Source: Candidatus Petromonas tenebris (GTDB lineage: Bacteria; Bacillota; Clostridia; Peptostreptococcales; Caminicellaceae). From it: DNA of 64,000 bases. The notes under the pieces are model-generated. The model did not search any database. It was not told the DNA's origin and saw only the letters and a program-made list of their open reading frames with translations. Shown in pieces: positions 17,493-27,697 of the stretch; position 1 is the first letter of the stretch, and each line of letters starts with the position of its first letter. A program made the translations under genes and the position numbers. Where the stretch lies: assembly GCA_014236755.1 (NCBI GenBank), contig JACCKY010000002.1, positions 62,001 through 126,000 on the forward strand. The letters are read 5' to 3'.

Positions 17493-17612
17493 ACATCCTC
17501 GGTAAATGGGGTATTTGTATTTTACTTAATAGTAAATATTATAGGGTATATAATTGTTATGACAAAGTAACAGCTAAGTTTTTGTTGTTGACGAGGATCG
17601 GAGGACATTGCA

Positions 17613-18950
17613 ATGCAGATAGAAATGCCAAAAGAAGTGAATATAATTTTGAATATCTTAGATTATTATAAATACGAAGGATATATAGTTGGTGGATGTG
17701 TTAGAGACAGCATTTTAGGAAGAAATCCTAATGACTGGGACATATGTACTAACTGTACTCCTCATAGAGTGATGGAAATTTTCAGCAGATTTAAGGTAAT
17801 ACCTACTGGATTAAAACACGGAACTGTGACTGTAGTGATAGATGATAAGCATTTTGAAATAACTACTTACAGAGTTGAAAAAGAGTATATTGACGGTAGA
17901 CGCCCTAAGGAAGTTAAATTTACAAGTAGTTTAAAAGCGGACTTAAAACGAAGAGACTTTACCATTAATGCAATGGCATATAATCTTCAAAATGGTTTAA
18001 TTGATTATTACGGTGGAATAAGGGATATAGCCGATAAAAAAATTAAATGTGTAGGCGATCCATTCGAAAGATTTAGTGAAGACTATTTAAGAATGCTAAG
18101 GGCTGTTAGATTTTGTGCACAATTGGATTATAATCTTGATGTTCAAGCGTTTAAAGCTATAAAAAATCTATCAAAAAATATTGTAAATATAAGCAGTGAA
18201 AGAGTTAGAGAAGAATTAAATAAAATTTTACTATCTGATAATCCAGCCAAAGGGCTTGAGCTCTTAAATGAAACTAATCTATTAAAATTTATAATTCCTG
18301 AATTACAAAGGTGTGTTGATTTTGAACAAAAAAATCCTTATCATGATAAGGATGTATTTATGCATACCTTATGCGTATTAGAAAATACTGAAAAAGACTT
18401 GGTTTTGAGATTAGCAGCTTTGTTACACGATATTGGAAAACCACAATGTTTTTCTATCGATAAAAGAAATATAGGACATTTTTATAAACACCATTTAAAG
18501 GGAAAGGATATAACTGAAGATATTTTAAAAAAACTCAAATATGATAATAAAACCATAGAATCGGTTAAAATACTAGTTAAAGAGCATATGTCAAAATTTA
18601 ATAACGTTACACCTAAAGGGGTTAAGAGATTAATTAACAGAGTAGGTGCTGAAAATATTGATAGGTTATTTAAACTACAAATAGCCGATATCTTAGGAAG
18701 TAAACCACCCCATGATTTTTCAAACATACAAAATGCAAAGGAATTATGTGAAAAAGTTTTAAATGAGAAGCAACCTATGACTATAAAGGATTTAGATATA
18801 AATGGTTATGATCTAATAGAGTTGGGTATACCACCTGGAAAGGAAATAGGCATAATATTAAATAAGTTACTAGACATAGTTTTAGATAATCCAATTTTGA
18901 ACAAAAAGGAGGTATTAATAGAAAAAGCTGGGAAATTATATAAAAAATAA
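17613..18950 (+). CDS. cca: CCA tRNA nucleotidyltransferase with HD domain
   Basis: 445 residues. The N-terminal class II nucleotidyltransferase head has YIVGGCVRDSILGR, the catalytic NDWDICT (DxD) and RRDFTINAMAYN. An RNA-binding neck follows (EDYLRMLRAVRFCAQL) and then an HD domain (LRLAALLHDIGKP with KEHMSKFN). It adds or repairs the 3' CCA of tRNAs. Monocistronic; start ATG after CGGAGGA. Confidence 0.95.
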   Translation: MQIEMPKEVNIILNILDYYKYEGYIVGGCVRDSILGRNPNDWDICTNCTPHRVMEIFSRFKVIPTGLKHGTVTVVIDDKHFEITTYRVEKEYIDGRRPKEVKFTSSLKADLKRRDFTINAMAYNLQNGLIDYYGGIRDIADKKIKCVGDPFERFSEDYLRMLRAVRFCAQLDYNLDVQAFKAIKNLSKNIVNISSERVREELNKILLSDNPAKGLELLNETNLLKFIIPELQRCVDFEQKNPYHDKDVFMHTLCVLENTEKDLVLRLAALLHDIGKPQCFSIDKRNIGHFYKHHLKGKDITEDILKKLKYDNKTIESVKILVKEHMSKFNNVTPKGVKRLINRVGAENIDRLFKLQIADILGSKPPHDFSNIQNAKELCEKVLNEKQPMTIKDLDINGYDLIELGIPPGKEIGIILNKLLDIVLDNPILNKKEVLIEKAGKLYKK

Positions 18951-19087
18951 AGCAGCCTATGTTGTATTAGGTGTAAGTCTAGAAAGTTTTAAATATATAT
19001 CAGGGATCTGGTATTTTAAACATAATATTTCCCTATGTATAACAATGCTTGACAAATGATTGAATTGAGGCTTATTCATTCCATAAT

Positions 19088-19261
19088 TTAACTTTTGTAC
19101 CAGTTGATCTAATAACATAGCTTTAAATATACTTCGATGTTTTCTTTGGAGCGACTTTAAAGAACTGTTTTCACCTCTTGGCTTGCATTAAAACAGCTCT
19201 TCTATGAAGCCTAAAGAAAATTATTGAATGATATTTATAAGTAACTGGCACAATAAGTTAA
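19088..19261 (-). repeat. Dispersed palindromic element, copy A
   Basis: One of four related elements of about 175 bp. The other three are at 24631-24774, 29307-29484 and 43797-43972. It is bounded by TTAA at both ends. Read on the minus strand it has outer arms around CCAGT/ACTGG, middle arms TATAAATATC and its partner, and the central stem GAAGAGCTGTTTT / AAAACAGTTCTTT, followed by AGTCGCTC. Nearly the whole element can fold into one hairpin. It is located after the cca gene. No coding capacity. A MITE-like element or structured RNA is possible. Confidence 0.75.
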
Positions 19262-19320
19262 TTTACATCATTTGAATAGTTATAAAGTTCGATATTTGTA
19301 TTTAAAATAGTAGCTATAAC

Positions 19321-19394
19321 TGGCATATTACTAACCTTCGTTTGTGTATTTGAGTGGTAAATTATATATAACACGAAGGTATAGTGATATGCCA
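19321..19394. repeat. Isolated 21-22 bp inverted repeat (hairpin)
   Basis: The left arm (19321-19341, starting TGGCATATTACTA) pairs with the right arm (19373-19394, ending TATGCCA) with two mismatches, around a 31-base AT-rich centre. No T run follows, so it is not an obvious terminator. It is unlike the palindromic element just upstream. Confidence 0.6.
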
Positions 19395-19571
19395 TATTCG
19401 TTTTTTTGGTAATTTTACTAATTCAACTTTTAATTTTGAAGAACTAAAGTTAATCGGTTTAAAGCAAATATGTTCAGGTAATAATGTATATTTTAAAAAC
19501 TCAAAAAAACATCAAATGAACCAAGCCAAGATGAATATAAATAAATAACTATTAATAATCTAAAGAAGGAG
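19395..19571 (+). other. Intergenic stretch with a possible gene remnant
   Basis: An open frame without a supported start encodes RFFGNFTNSTFNFEELKLIG, then KQICSGNNVYF, up to TAA just before the next gene's leader. It has no ribosome binding site and no recognised family. Apart from this, copy A and the inverted repeat, I see nothing in 18951-19571. Confidence 0.2.
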
Positions 19572-19583
19572 TTGAAGAGAATT

Positions 19584-20675
19584 ATGAACAAAAAAGGAAA
19601 TATAAGAAGAGTCTATCCAGGGGGAAATACTTACAAAGGATTTTATTCGTTCTATGATTATATTTTAAAGCAAGAAGAAGCAAATAGAATCGTCGTAATA
19701 AAAGGCGGCCCGGGAGTAGGTAAATCATCTTTTATGAAAAAACTTGGCGAGACTATGATCTATAAGGGATTTGACGTAGAATACCATCATTGTTCCTCAG
19801 ATAATAACTCTATCGACGGGGTGGTATTTCCACAGATAAAAGTAGCTTTTATAGATGGAACAGCACCTCATGTAGTAGACCCCAAAAATCCTGGTGGGGT
19901 AGATGAAATATTACATCTTGGCGACTTTTGGGATGAAGACAAGATGGTAGAAAACAAATTAAAAATTATAAACGACAACAAAGAAGTAGGCAGAAACTTT
20001 AGAAGAGCTTATAGGTACCTATCGGCTGCAAAGGACATTTATGATAATATCCAGGAAAATATAGACGACGCCATTAATTGGGCGACAGTGAATAAGACTA
20101 CAGAACAATTAATTAAGGAGATATTCGCAAACAAAGCATGTACTGACAAACTAGGCAAAGTACGACATTTATTTGGCAGTGCTATAACTCCTGAGGGAGT
20201 AAAGGATTACTTAGAAACGCTAATTGAGCCAAATGAAATGGTTTTTATGCTTAAAGGACAGTGTGACTCTGCTCAATCTAAAATATTAGAAAAGGTAGGG
20301 GAACTTGCAGTTAGTAAAGGATACGATGTAGAAATATTCCATAACCATTTTATACCGGAAAAACTTGACCATATAATTATTAAAGATATATCTACAGCAC
20401 TAACAATTTCAAGCAAGTTTGAAGGATCTAAATATAAGTCGATTATTATTGATACGTGCTTAGATAAAGAGGTTTTAAAGAAAAGGGAAGAAGAACTGAA
20501 GTTGGATAAAGAGAAATTTGATGAATTAATCAATTTAGCAGTTTTGAATATTAAGTGCGCTAAGAAAGTGCACGATCATATGGAGGAGTACTATATACCA
20601 AATATGGACTTTACAGCTATAAACTTTTTAAGAGAAAAAACAGTAGAAAGAATACTGAAATGGAGAGAAAAATAA
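19584..20675 (+). CDS. PRK06851-family P-loop protein
   Basis: About 363 residues from ATG 19584; the TTG at 19572 is too close to GGAG. PGGNTYKGFYSFYDYIL leads into Walker A GGPGVGKSSFMKKLG (about residue 45) and YHHCSSDNNSIDGVVFP. The family is a tandem of two P-loop halves. Here the second half starts with FMLKGQCDSAQSKILEKVG, in which the expected GPPGTGKS is replaced, so its nucleotide site looks lost. The downstream strand GYDVEIFHNHFIPEKLDHIII is conserved. Function is not established for the family. Confidence 0.75.
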   Translation: MNKKGNIRRVYPGGNTYKGFYSFYDYILKQEEANRIVVIKGGPGVGKSSFMKKLGETMIYKGFDVEYHHCSSDNNSIDGVVFPQIKVAFIDGTAPHVVDPKNPGGVDEILHLGDFWDEDKMVENKLKIINDNKEVGRNFRRAYRYLSAAKDIYDNIQENIDDAINWATVNKTTEQLIKEIFANKACTDKLGKVRHLFGSAITPEGVKDYLETLIEPNEMVFMLKGQCDSAQSKILEKVGELAVSKGYDVEIFHNHFIPEKLDHIIIKDISTALTISSKFEGSKYKSIIIDTCLDKEVLKKREEELKLDKEKFDELINLAVLNIKCAKKVHDHMEEYYIPNMDFTAINFLREKTVERILKWREK

Positions 20676-20714
20676 TATTAGAGGCTATTGACATATGTCG
20701 ATAGCCTCTAATAT
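20675..20714 (+). terminator. Terminator hairpin that serves as group IIC intron target
   Basis: A perfect 14-bp inverted repeat, 20675-20688 (ATATTAGAGGCTAT) and 20701-20714, encloses a loop that is itself palindromic (GACATATGTC). It begins at the stop codon of the PRK06851 gene. The intron starts at the next base, so the normal T tract has been displaced. Confidence 0.85.
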
Positions 20715-22630
20715 GTGCGCCGGGCATGCGTAGCAACTAGGTGGTGAAAGTCCACTGTGGGGGCCCGCCGTGCCAACTGCTAGCCAAAGGCAAGGGTGTC
20801 CATTGTGAGGTGGAATCTGAAGGAAGCCGGAGGCAAAATCCTGGTCCGAGGTACACGAATCACATTTGAGGCTATGTAAATCGGGTGAGTTTGCATATCA
20901 AAACAAAGCCCAAAACGGTCCGAAGGTTTATGTAGTAAATGTGGCGGATATATGGGAGGAAAGTGGTTACGCTTACCCCGGGAGGTCTCAAGGATACGTT
21001 ATCAAGATAAATTTCGAGATAACAACCTATACAGCGATGTATAGCTGAACCTTGAGAAGTCAGCAGAGGTCATAGTACCTATCTAGACCTAGGATAGACA
21101 GGGAAGGACCGAACATTAAGGAGGTCAGTAGCATTGAAAGATTCGAAAGGCATACAAAGACCACAGAAAACTTCATATGAAGGCTATTTTGCTGAAGTAG
21201 AGTTGGAAACTCAAGATAGGCAGGAAGCGTGTAGTATGCCTTCGGCATCTGATATGGCGAAAGCCAAAGTTCAAACAGATACTGCAAACCTTTTAGAAAA
21301 GATTCTTCTGAGAGACAACTTAAACAAAGCATATAAAAGAGTGAAGGAGAATAAAGGGGGCTATGGTGTTGACGGAATGAAGGTAGAAAAGCTTCTGCCT
21401 TTTCTAAAACAGCATGGTTTATCCTTAATAAAGGAAATAGCTATGGGAAAATATAAACCCCAACCGGTAAGAAGAGTAGAAATTCCTAAACCAAATGGTG
21501 GTATTAGGCTACTAGGTATACCTACGGTAGTAGACAGATTTATTCAGCAAGCCATAGCACAAGTATTAACTAAAGTTTATGACAAGGACTTTTCAGAAAG
21601 CAGCTATGGATTTAGACCCGGTAGGGACGCTCATATGGCAGTCAAACAAGCTAAGGAATATATGAATCAGGGATATAGATGGGTGGTCGATATAGACTTA
21701 GAGAAATTCTTTGATAAGGTAAATCATGACATACTAATGTCAATTCTAGCAAAGAAAATACAGGATAAGATGGTACTAAAACTAATAAGGAAATACTTAC
21801 AGTCAGGTGTCATGATAGGTGGTTTATACTCTAAAACAGAGAAAGGAACCCCGCAAGGAGGACCTCTAAGCCCACTACTCAGTAACATACTACTAGATGA
21901 ATTAGACAAAGAATTAGAGAAAAGAGGACATAAATTCTGTAGATATGCTGATGATTGCAATGTGTATGTAAAGAGTAAAAGAGCTGGTGAAAGAGTAATG
22001 AAAAGTCTAACTAAATTCCTAGAAAAGAAGCTTAAACTTACAGTTAATAAAGATAAAAGCGCAGTGGATAGACCATATGGAAAAGGAAGTTCTTAGGTTT
22101 TACCTTTTATTTTAATAAAGGAAAAGTAAGAATTAGAGCACATAATAAAAGTATAGAAAGGCTTAAGAATAAAATAAGAGAAATCACAAATAGAAACGTA
22201 GGTACAAGTATGGAGTGGAGGATTAAAAGACTTAACCTCCTTGCAGTCGGTTGGGTAAATTATTTTAAAATAGCTGATATGAAAGGTAAACTTAGAGAAA
22301 TAGACGAATGGACTAGAAGAAGGCTTAGAGCCTGCCTATGGAAACAATGGAAGAAAATCAAAACTAAATTTGCAAATCTTAAGAAGTTTGGAATTCCAGT
22401 ATATAAAGCTTAGCAATATGCCAATACCCGAAAGGGTTATTGGCGTATATCTAAAAGTCCAATACTAAGTAAGAACTTGACTAATCAGTATTGGATTAAT
22501 CAAGGCCTTAAAACATTCTCCATGCAGTATAGTAAACTGAACTTATCTTAATGAACCGCCAAGTACCGAACGGTATGCTTGGTGGTGTGAGAGGACGGTA
22601 ATTAAAATAATTAATTACCTCCTACTCGAT
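20715..22630 (+). mobile_element. Group IIC intron
   Basis: The 5' end GTGCGCCGGGCATGCGTAGC and the following domain I blocks (GGTGAAAGTCC, AAGGGTGTCC, GGAATCTGAAGGAAGC, CACGAATCACAT, GAGTTTGCATA, GAGGTC, AGTCAGCAGAGGTCATAGTACC) match the Oceanobacillus iheyensis-type IIC ribozyme as I know it. Domain V is GAACCGCCAAGTACCGAACG with GGTGGTGTGAGAGG. Domain VI ends CCTCCTACTCGAT at 22630. It is inserted directly after a terminator hairpin, the known preference of class IIC introns. Its reverse transcriptase is broken, so retromobility in cis is unlikely, while the ribozyme core appears intact. Confidence 0.93.
21134..22551 (+). pseudogene. ltrA: Intron-encoded reverse transcriptase/maturase, frameshifted and with a premature stop
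   Basis: TTG start 9 bases after AAGGAGG. The RT fingers and palm are intact (GIRLLGIPTVVDRFIQQA, YGFRPGR, VDIDLEKFFDKVNHD, GTPQGGPLSPLLSN, active site YADD). Near 22074-22080 the expected RPWKRKFLGFTF is disrupted by about two extra bases (CCATATGG for CCATGG), sending the frame to a stop at 22094-22096. The maturase part continues in another frame. TAG at 22411-22413 replaces the Trp of KAWxxANTRKGYWR. Similarity then resumes to TAA 22551. No endonuclease domain, as usual for IIC. Confidence 0.88.
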
Positions 22631-24381
<1,751 letters not shown>

Positions 24382-24407
24382 TTGCTTTAATGAGATGATA
24401 CTTTCAA

Positions 24408-24436
24408 AAGGGAGTCCTGTAAGGACTCTCTTTATT
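24408..24436 (+). terminator. Terminator of gdhA
   Basis: GAGTCCT (24412-24418), a three-base loop and AGGACTC (24422-24428) run into TCTTTATTATT. Confidence 0.8.
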
Positions 24437-24477
24437 ATTAAAAATTAAAATTCTGATTAGAAAAGGAAAGGATATGT

Positions 24478-24639
24478 ATGAAGTAAAAGAAGATAAAAGG
24501 CAATACCTTTTATTTAGCAGGTTCTATCAATGTAGACGTTTATTTTGTTGATGAAGATAGCGTTGTAATATTTGATAGTGGCTCAGACGATTCCTTTGCA
24601 AGAGAAATTTTAAAATACTTTAAGATAAGCAGCTTATAA
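24478..24639 (+). pseudogene. Remnant of a metallo-beta-lactamase-fold hydrolase gene
   Basis: ATG 24478 is followed by a stop at codon 3. The frame then reads KKIKGNTFYLAGSINVDVYF, then VIFDSGSDDSFAREIL. This is the N-terminal two-strand start of an MBL-fold protein (pattern GNTYYI-x-x-x-x-N-x-G-V-Y ... VxLIDSG). It ends inside the palindromic element copy B; the HxHxDH catalytic region is absent. A GGAAAGGAT ribosome binding site survives. Confidence 0.65.
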
Positions 24640-24774
24640 GGTTTCTGTTGATGCGACTTTAAAGGCCTGTTTTTCAGATTAATGTTTTAGTAGTAAAGAA
24701 AAACAGGCCTTTATCAGTGAGCGGTCGCAGATTCCTATAGGCTGCTATTATCATGAACTAGCATAATAAGTTAA
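24631..24774 (-). repeat. Dispersed palindromic element, copy B (shortened)
   Basis: Read on the minus strand: TTAACTTATTATGCTAGTTC, then the central stem AAAGGCCTGTTTTT / AAAAACAGGCCTTT, then AGTCGCATCAAC and AGAAACCTTATAAG. About 35-40 bases of the far arm are missing compared with the other copies. Both arms of its central stem carry GGCC where the other copies have AGCT, so pairing is preserved. It truncates the MBL-fold remnant. Confidence 0.7.
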
Positions 24775-24831
24775 TTTTAGTAAAGAACTATGAAGTTTTT
24801 CAGAGTCTTCTTTAAAAAGCATGCATCTGTA

Positions 24832-25194
24832 TTATTTATGGCAATATTTTTTGATTTTTTTACCCCATAGGTCATTTGCAAGCTCGTCAGGTATACATAC
24901 CCAATTAATTTTATCTAATGGGAGCAAGCAAATTGAATCACAATCTTTTTTTCTAACAGCTATATAATCTCTTTCAACTTCGTCCAAAATGACATCTTCT
25001 AAAGTGTCTCCATTTACTAATCCAATATCAATTTCCTTACATTCTAGATCTCTTAAAGCATCTTTAAGGTGCTCAGGATATCTATTGTCATAGTATACCT
25101 TTTCCTTTTCATAATATAGACAGAGATTATCATCATAGTCTCTTCTATAATCTCTCATCATAGGTGGGTAATATCCGTAAAAATTGTTCCACAT
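24832..25194 (-). CDS. Probable spore-coat protein with a DUF2642/LSm-like domain
   Basis: 120 residues. The N terminus is Tyr/Asn/Asp/Arg-rich (FYGYYPPMMRDYRRDYDD), coat-protein-like. The C-terminal half (about 48-108) reads as a small beta-barrel: a conserved G-x-T-L-x-D-V strand, then DYIAVRKK and ICLLPLDKINWVCIP, resembling DUF2642/YuzF. A sigma-K-like promoter lies upstream on the minus strand. Assignment to the coat is inferred from composition and promoter. Confidence 0.55.
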   Translation of the reverse strand: MWNNFYGYYPPMMRDYRRDYDDNLCLYYEKEKVYYDNRYPEHLKDALRDLECKEIDIGLVNGDTLEDVILDEVERDYIAVRKKDCDSICLLPLDKINWVCIPDELANDLWGKKIKKYCHK

Positions 25195-25236
25195 TAGCTG
25201 ATCCTCCTTATTTTAATAAAATTTTGCCCTCAATAA

Positions 25237-25263
25237 TAGTATATGAAGATTTTTGAAAAGTGT
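25237..25263 (-). promoter_or_regulatory. Sigma-K-like promoter
   Basis: On the minus strand CATATACTA (25237-25245) matches the -10 pattern CATAnnnTA, and AC lies 16 bases upstream (25262-25263). It is about 43 bases upstream of the coat-like gene start at 25194. Confidence 0.5.
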
Positions 25264-25298
25264 TATAAAAAATAGTCTCCAATAAAGGAGACTTTAAA

Positions 25299-26501
25299 TT
25301 ACTTAATCACTTGTTTTATTTTTGTATAGGCATACTTTATTGCTTCATCAAGCTTACTTACTTCTTTTCCTCCACCCTGAGCTGTGAATGGAGTTCCTCC
25401 ACCCTTACCGTCTATTAACAAAATAGATTCCTTTAATACTTCATTCATATTGATCTGTGAGACTTCCTTTGAACGGCTGAGTATTAATTGGGCCTTATCA
25501 TCACTTTTAATGCCGAAAACAACGACGCTTTTAGGGGCACTTGTGATCTTAGATGAAAGTAGTTTAACTTCATTAAATTCTCTGTCTTCAAATATATGTG
25601 CAATGATTTTAATGTTATTATGTTCTTGAGCATTATTTAGCATATGCTCTGCTTCATACTCAATAAGCTGTTCCTTTAAGGAGTTATTTTCTTTCTTAAT
25701 ATTAATTAATTCATTACTAATTTTTTTCACTGCATTAGTAACTTCGTAATCTTTAACTGATAAAATTGATGAAGCTTCATTTATAATATTGTTCTTCAAG
25801 CAATAATCTTTAAGGGCTCTGTTACCACAAAGGAACACTATTCTCATACCGCCTTTATAATTCTCATATTTTTTTATTTTGATTAATCCTACCTCACCAG
25901 ACCTGTTAGGATGAGTTCCGCAACAGGGTGAGTAGTCAAAGTCATCTATTTTTACTATTCTAATATTTTCAGTAACCTTAGGCTGTTTTCTAAGGGGTAA
26001 ATTTTCTAGTTCATTTGATGAAGGATATATGCACTCAACCACCAAATCATTAAAAACGATTTGATTAGCATAATATTCTACATTATCAATATCATCTTTT
26101 GACAAAGGAATGTTAATATCAATTGTTACATATTCGGAACCTAAGTGAAATCCTACAGTTTCTGCATCATGCAGCTTTTCAAAGGCAGAGGATAGGATAT
26201 GCTGTCCCAAATGTTGTTGCATGTGGTCGAATCTTTTTTCCCAGTCGATAATGCATTTCACATTCTCTAATTTCGAAGGAAGTTTTTCTAAGACATGAAA
26301 TATTCTTTCATCCTCTTCATAAACGTAAGAAACTGGAACATCATCTATGTATCCCTGGTCTGAAGGCTGACCTCCACCTTCAGGAAAAAAAGCAGTTTGA
26401 TTCAATTCAATGTGAAACTTATTATTCTTTTCAGTTATTTTAGTTATGCTGGCAGTGAAATCTTTTATATAAGGATTTTTGTAAAATAGTCTCTTAGTCA
26501 A
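25299..26501 (-). CDS. AlaX-L type alanyl-tRNA editing protein
   Basis: 400 residues. An AlaRS second additional domain has the zinc/editing motifs HMQQHLGQHILSSAF (about residues 93-107) and SPCCGTHPNRSGEVG (about 190-204). A coiled region and a DHHA1-like C-terminal domain ending GKGGGTPFTAQGGG follow. It hydrolyses Ser- or Gly-mischarged tRNA-Ala in trans. The length (about 400) matches the long AlaX form. No aminoacylation domain. Stand-alone gene. Confidence 0.92.
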   Translation of the reverse strand: MTKRLFYKNPYIKDFTASITKITEKNNKFHIELNQTAFFPEGGGQPSDQGYIDDVPVSYVYEEDERIFHVLEKLPSKLENVKCIIDWEKRFDHMQQHLGQHILSSAFEKLHDAETVGFHLGSEYVTIDINIPLSKDDIDNVEYYANQIVFNDLVVECIYPSSNELENLPLRKQPKVTENIRIVKIDDFDYSPCCGTHPNRSGEVGLIKIKKYENYKGGMRIVFLCGNRALKDYCLKNNIINEASSILSVKDYEVTNAVKKISNELINIKKENNSLKEQLIEYEAEHMLNNAQEHNNIKIIAHIFEDREFNEVKLLSSKITSAPKSVVVFGIKSDDKAQLILSRSKEVSQINMNEVLKESILLIDGKGGGTPFTAQGGGKEVSKLDEAIKYAYTKIKQVIK

Positions 26502-26564
26502 ACATATCAGCTCCCTTTAGTTTAGCTTTAGTTTATTTTATAATAAATCTTTTTAAGAAATATA

Positions 26565-27557
26565 TCAATCTTTTGAGATTGAATTCTTCTTTATATAGAT
26601 TATTTTACCAGAGAAAGTTTGAAGTTTATATTTTTCATTAGAATAACCATGGATGTTCCTCACATCAGTTTTTGTATCCCCTACAATGACTACAGAGGTA
26701 CCTTTAAATGTAAGTACATTTTCAGACATACTAAAAGTTTCAAATTCCTTATTCCAGTAATAAACATCTTCATAGGAACTGGTGGATTTTAATTTAAAGC
26801 TAGAGGCAGCAGGCACATCATTATTGCCGAAGGCTAGATACTTTCTTCTAGTACCTGAGACTAAAATTTTTAAGTTATCATCATAGATAAAGTCAATTTT
26901 ATTATGAACAATATTTTTTACCCATTCGTTGCCAGGAGCCCTTTCGTCTATCCAACTGCTTTTATATATTTCTTCAAAGTAAAAACTTTTTTTCCAAATG
27001 TTGATAAATTGATTGCTTTTATACATATATATTTCAATTAATTTTTCATAAAAATAGGCTCCTAATCTTTCGTCGTTAATCTCATAGACAACTAAAAAAT
27101 TATAATCTTTATCAGGTATTTTCACAAACTTAATAACTTCTATCGGTAATAAATTTTCAATTTTGTTCCAAAAGATATAATTTTGACCCTCCTGCGTAAA
27201 GATACAAATGACTGCAAGATCTTTTGAAAGATTTAAATTCACTATGAGTTCTTGCCCACTCGATGGCAAAATATTAGATTTATAAATATTGATATCGATA
27301 TAATCCATATAATCCTTCCAGTTTTCGTATCCTAAATTATTTAGGCAGACTTCTTTAATAACTTTTTCGGCTCTTTTTCTAACTGATTCATCATAACTTT
27401 TATAATCTTCCATCAGATCTTTAGTGATGGTCATTTTACTTCTATTAGCTATGTTAAAGGTCGTAGTATAGACGAAATTCACACTTTCAAATTTGTAGTA
27501 AAGCATAGTACTGGTTATTAAAAAAGTTATTAAAAGAAAAAATATCTTTTTTTTCAT
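26565..27557 (-). CDS. Exported protein of unknown function
   Basis: 330 residues with an N-terminal signal/anchor (FFLLITFLITSTMLYY). No lipobox Cys. The rest is rich in aromatic residues and beta-strand-like segments (VVYEINDERLGAYFYEKL, FETFSMSENVLTFKGTSVVI). The C-terminal part (about 260-325) contains an FKGTSVVIVGD...GYSNEKYKLQTFSGKIIYI segment. I do not recognise the family. It faces the methyltransferase-region genes and has no partner in its own direction. Confidence 0.55.
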   Translation of the reverse strand: MKKKIFFLLITFLITSTMLYYKFESVNFVYTTTFNIANRSKMTITKDLMEDYKSYDESVRKRAEKVIKEVCLNNLGYENWKDYMDYIDINIYKSNILPSSGQELIVNLNLSKDLAVICIFTQEGQNYIFWNKIENLLPIEVIKFVKIPDKDYNFLVVYEINDERLGAYFYEKLIEIYMYKSNQFINIWKKSFYFEEIYKSSWIDERAPGNEWVKNIVHNKIDFIYDDNLKILVSGTRRKYLAFGNNDVPAASSFKLKSTSSYEDVYYWNKEFETFSMSENVLTFKGTSVVIVGDTKTDVRNIHGYSNEKYKLQTFSGKIIYIKKNSISKD

Positions 27558-27697
27558 ATTACCCCCCCATTACAAATATATGAAATCAATTAAGAAATAA
27601 ACCTCAATATTTATTTAAATTTAAGCTGACAATAATATACTTTGGGCAATATTATATAGCAAAGACAAATATTTTCTCAAAGAAGGGAGGAGAAAAT

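Noticed and set aside
20866-21048. Open frame of about 60 codons upstream of the intron RT
   Set aside because: It lies entirely inside conserved ribozyme domain I sequence of the group IIC intron; conservation there is explained by RNA structure.
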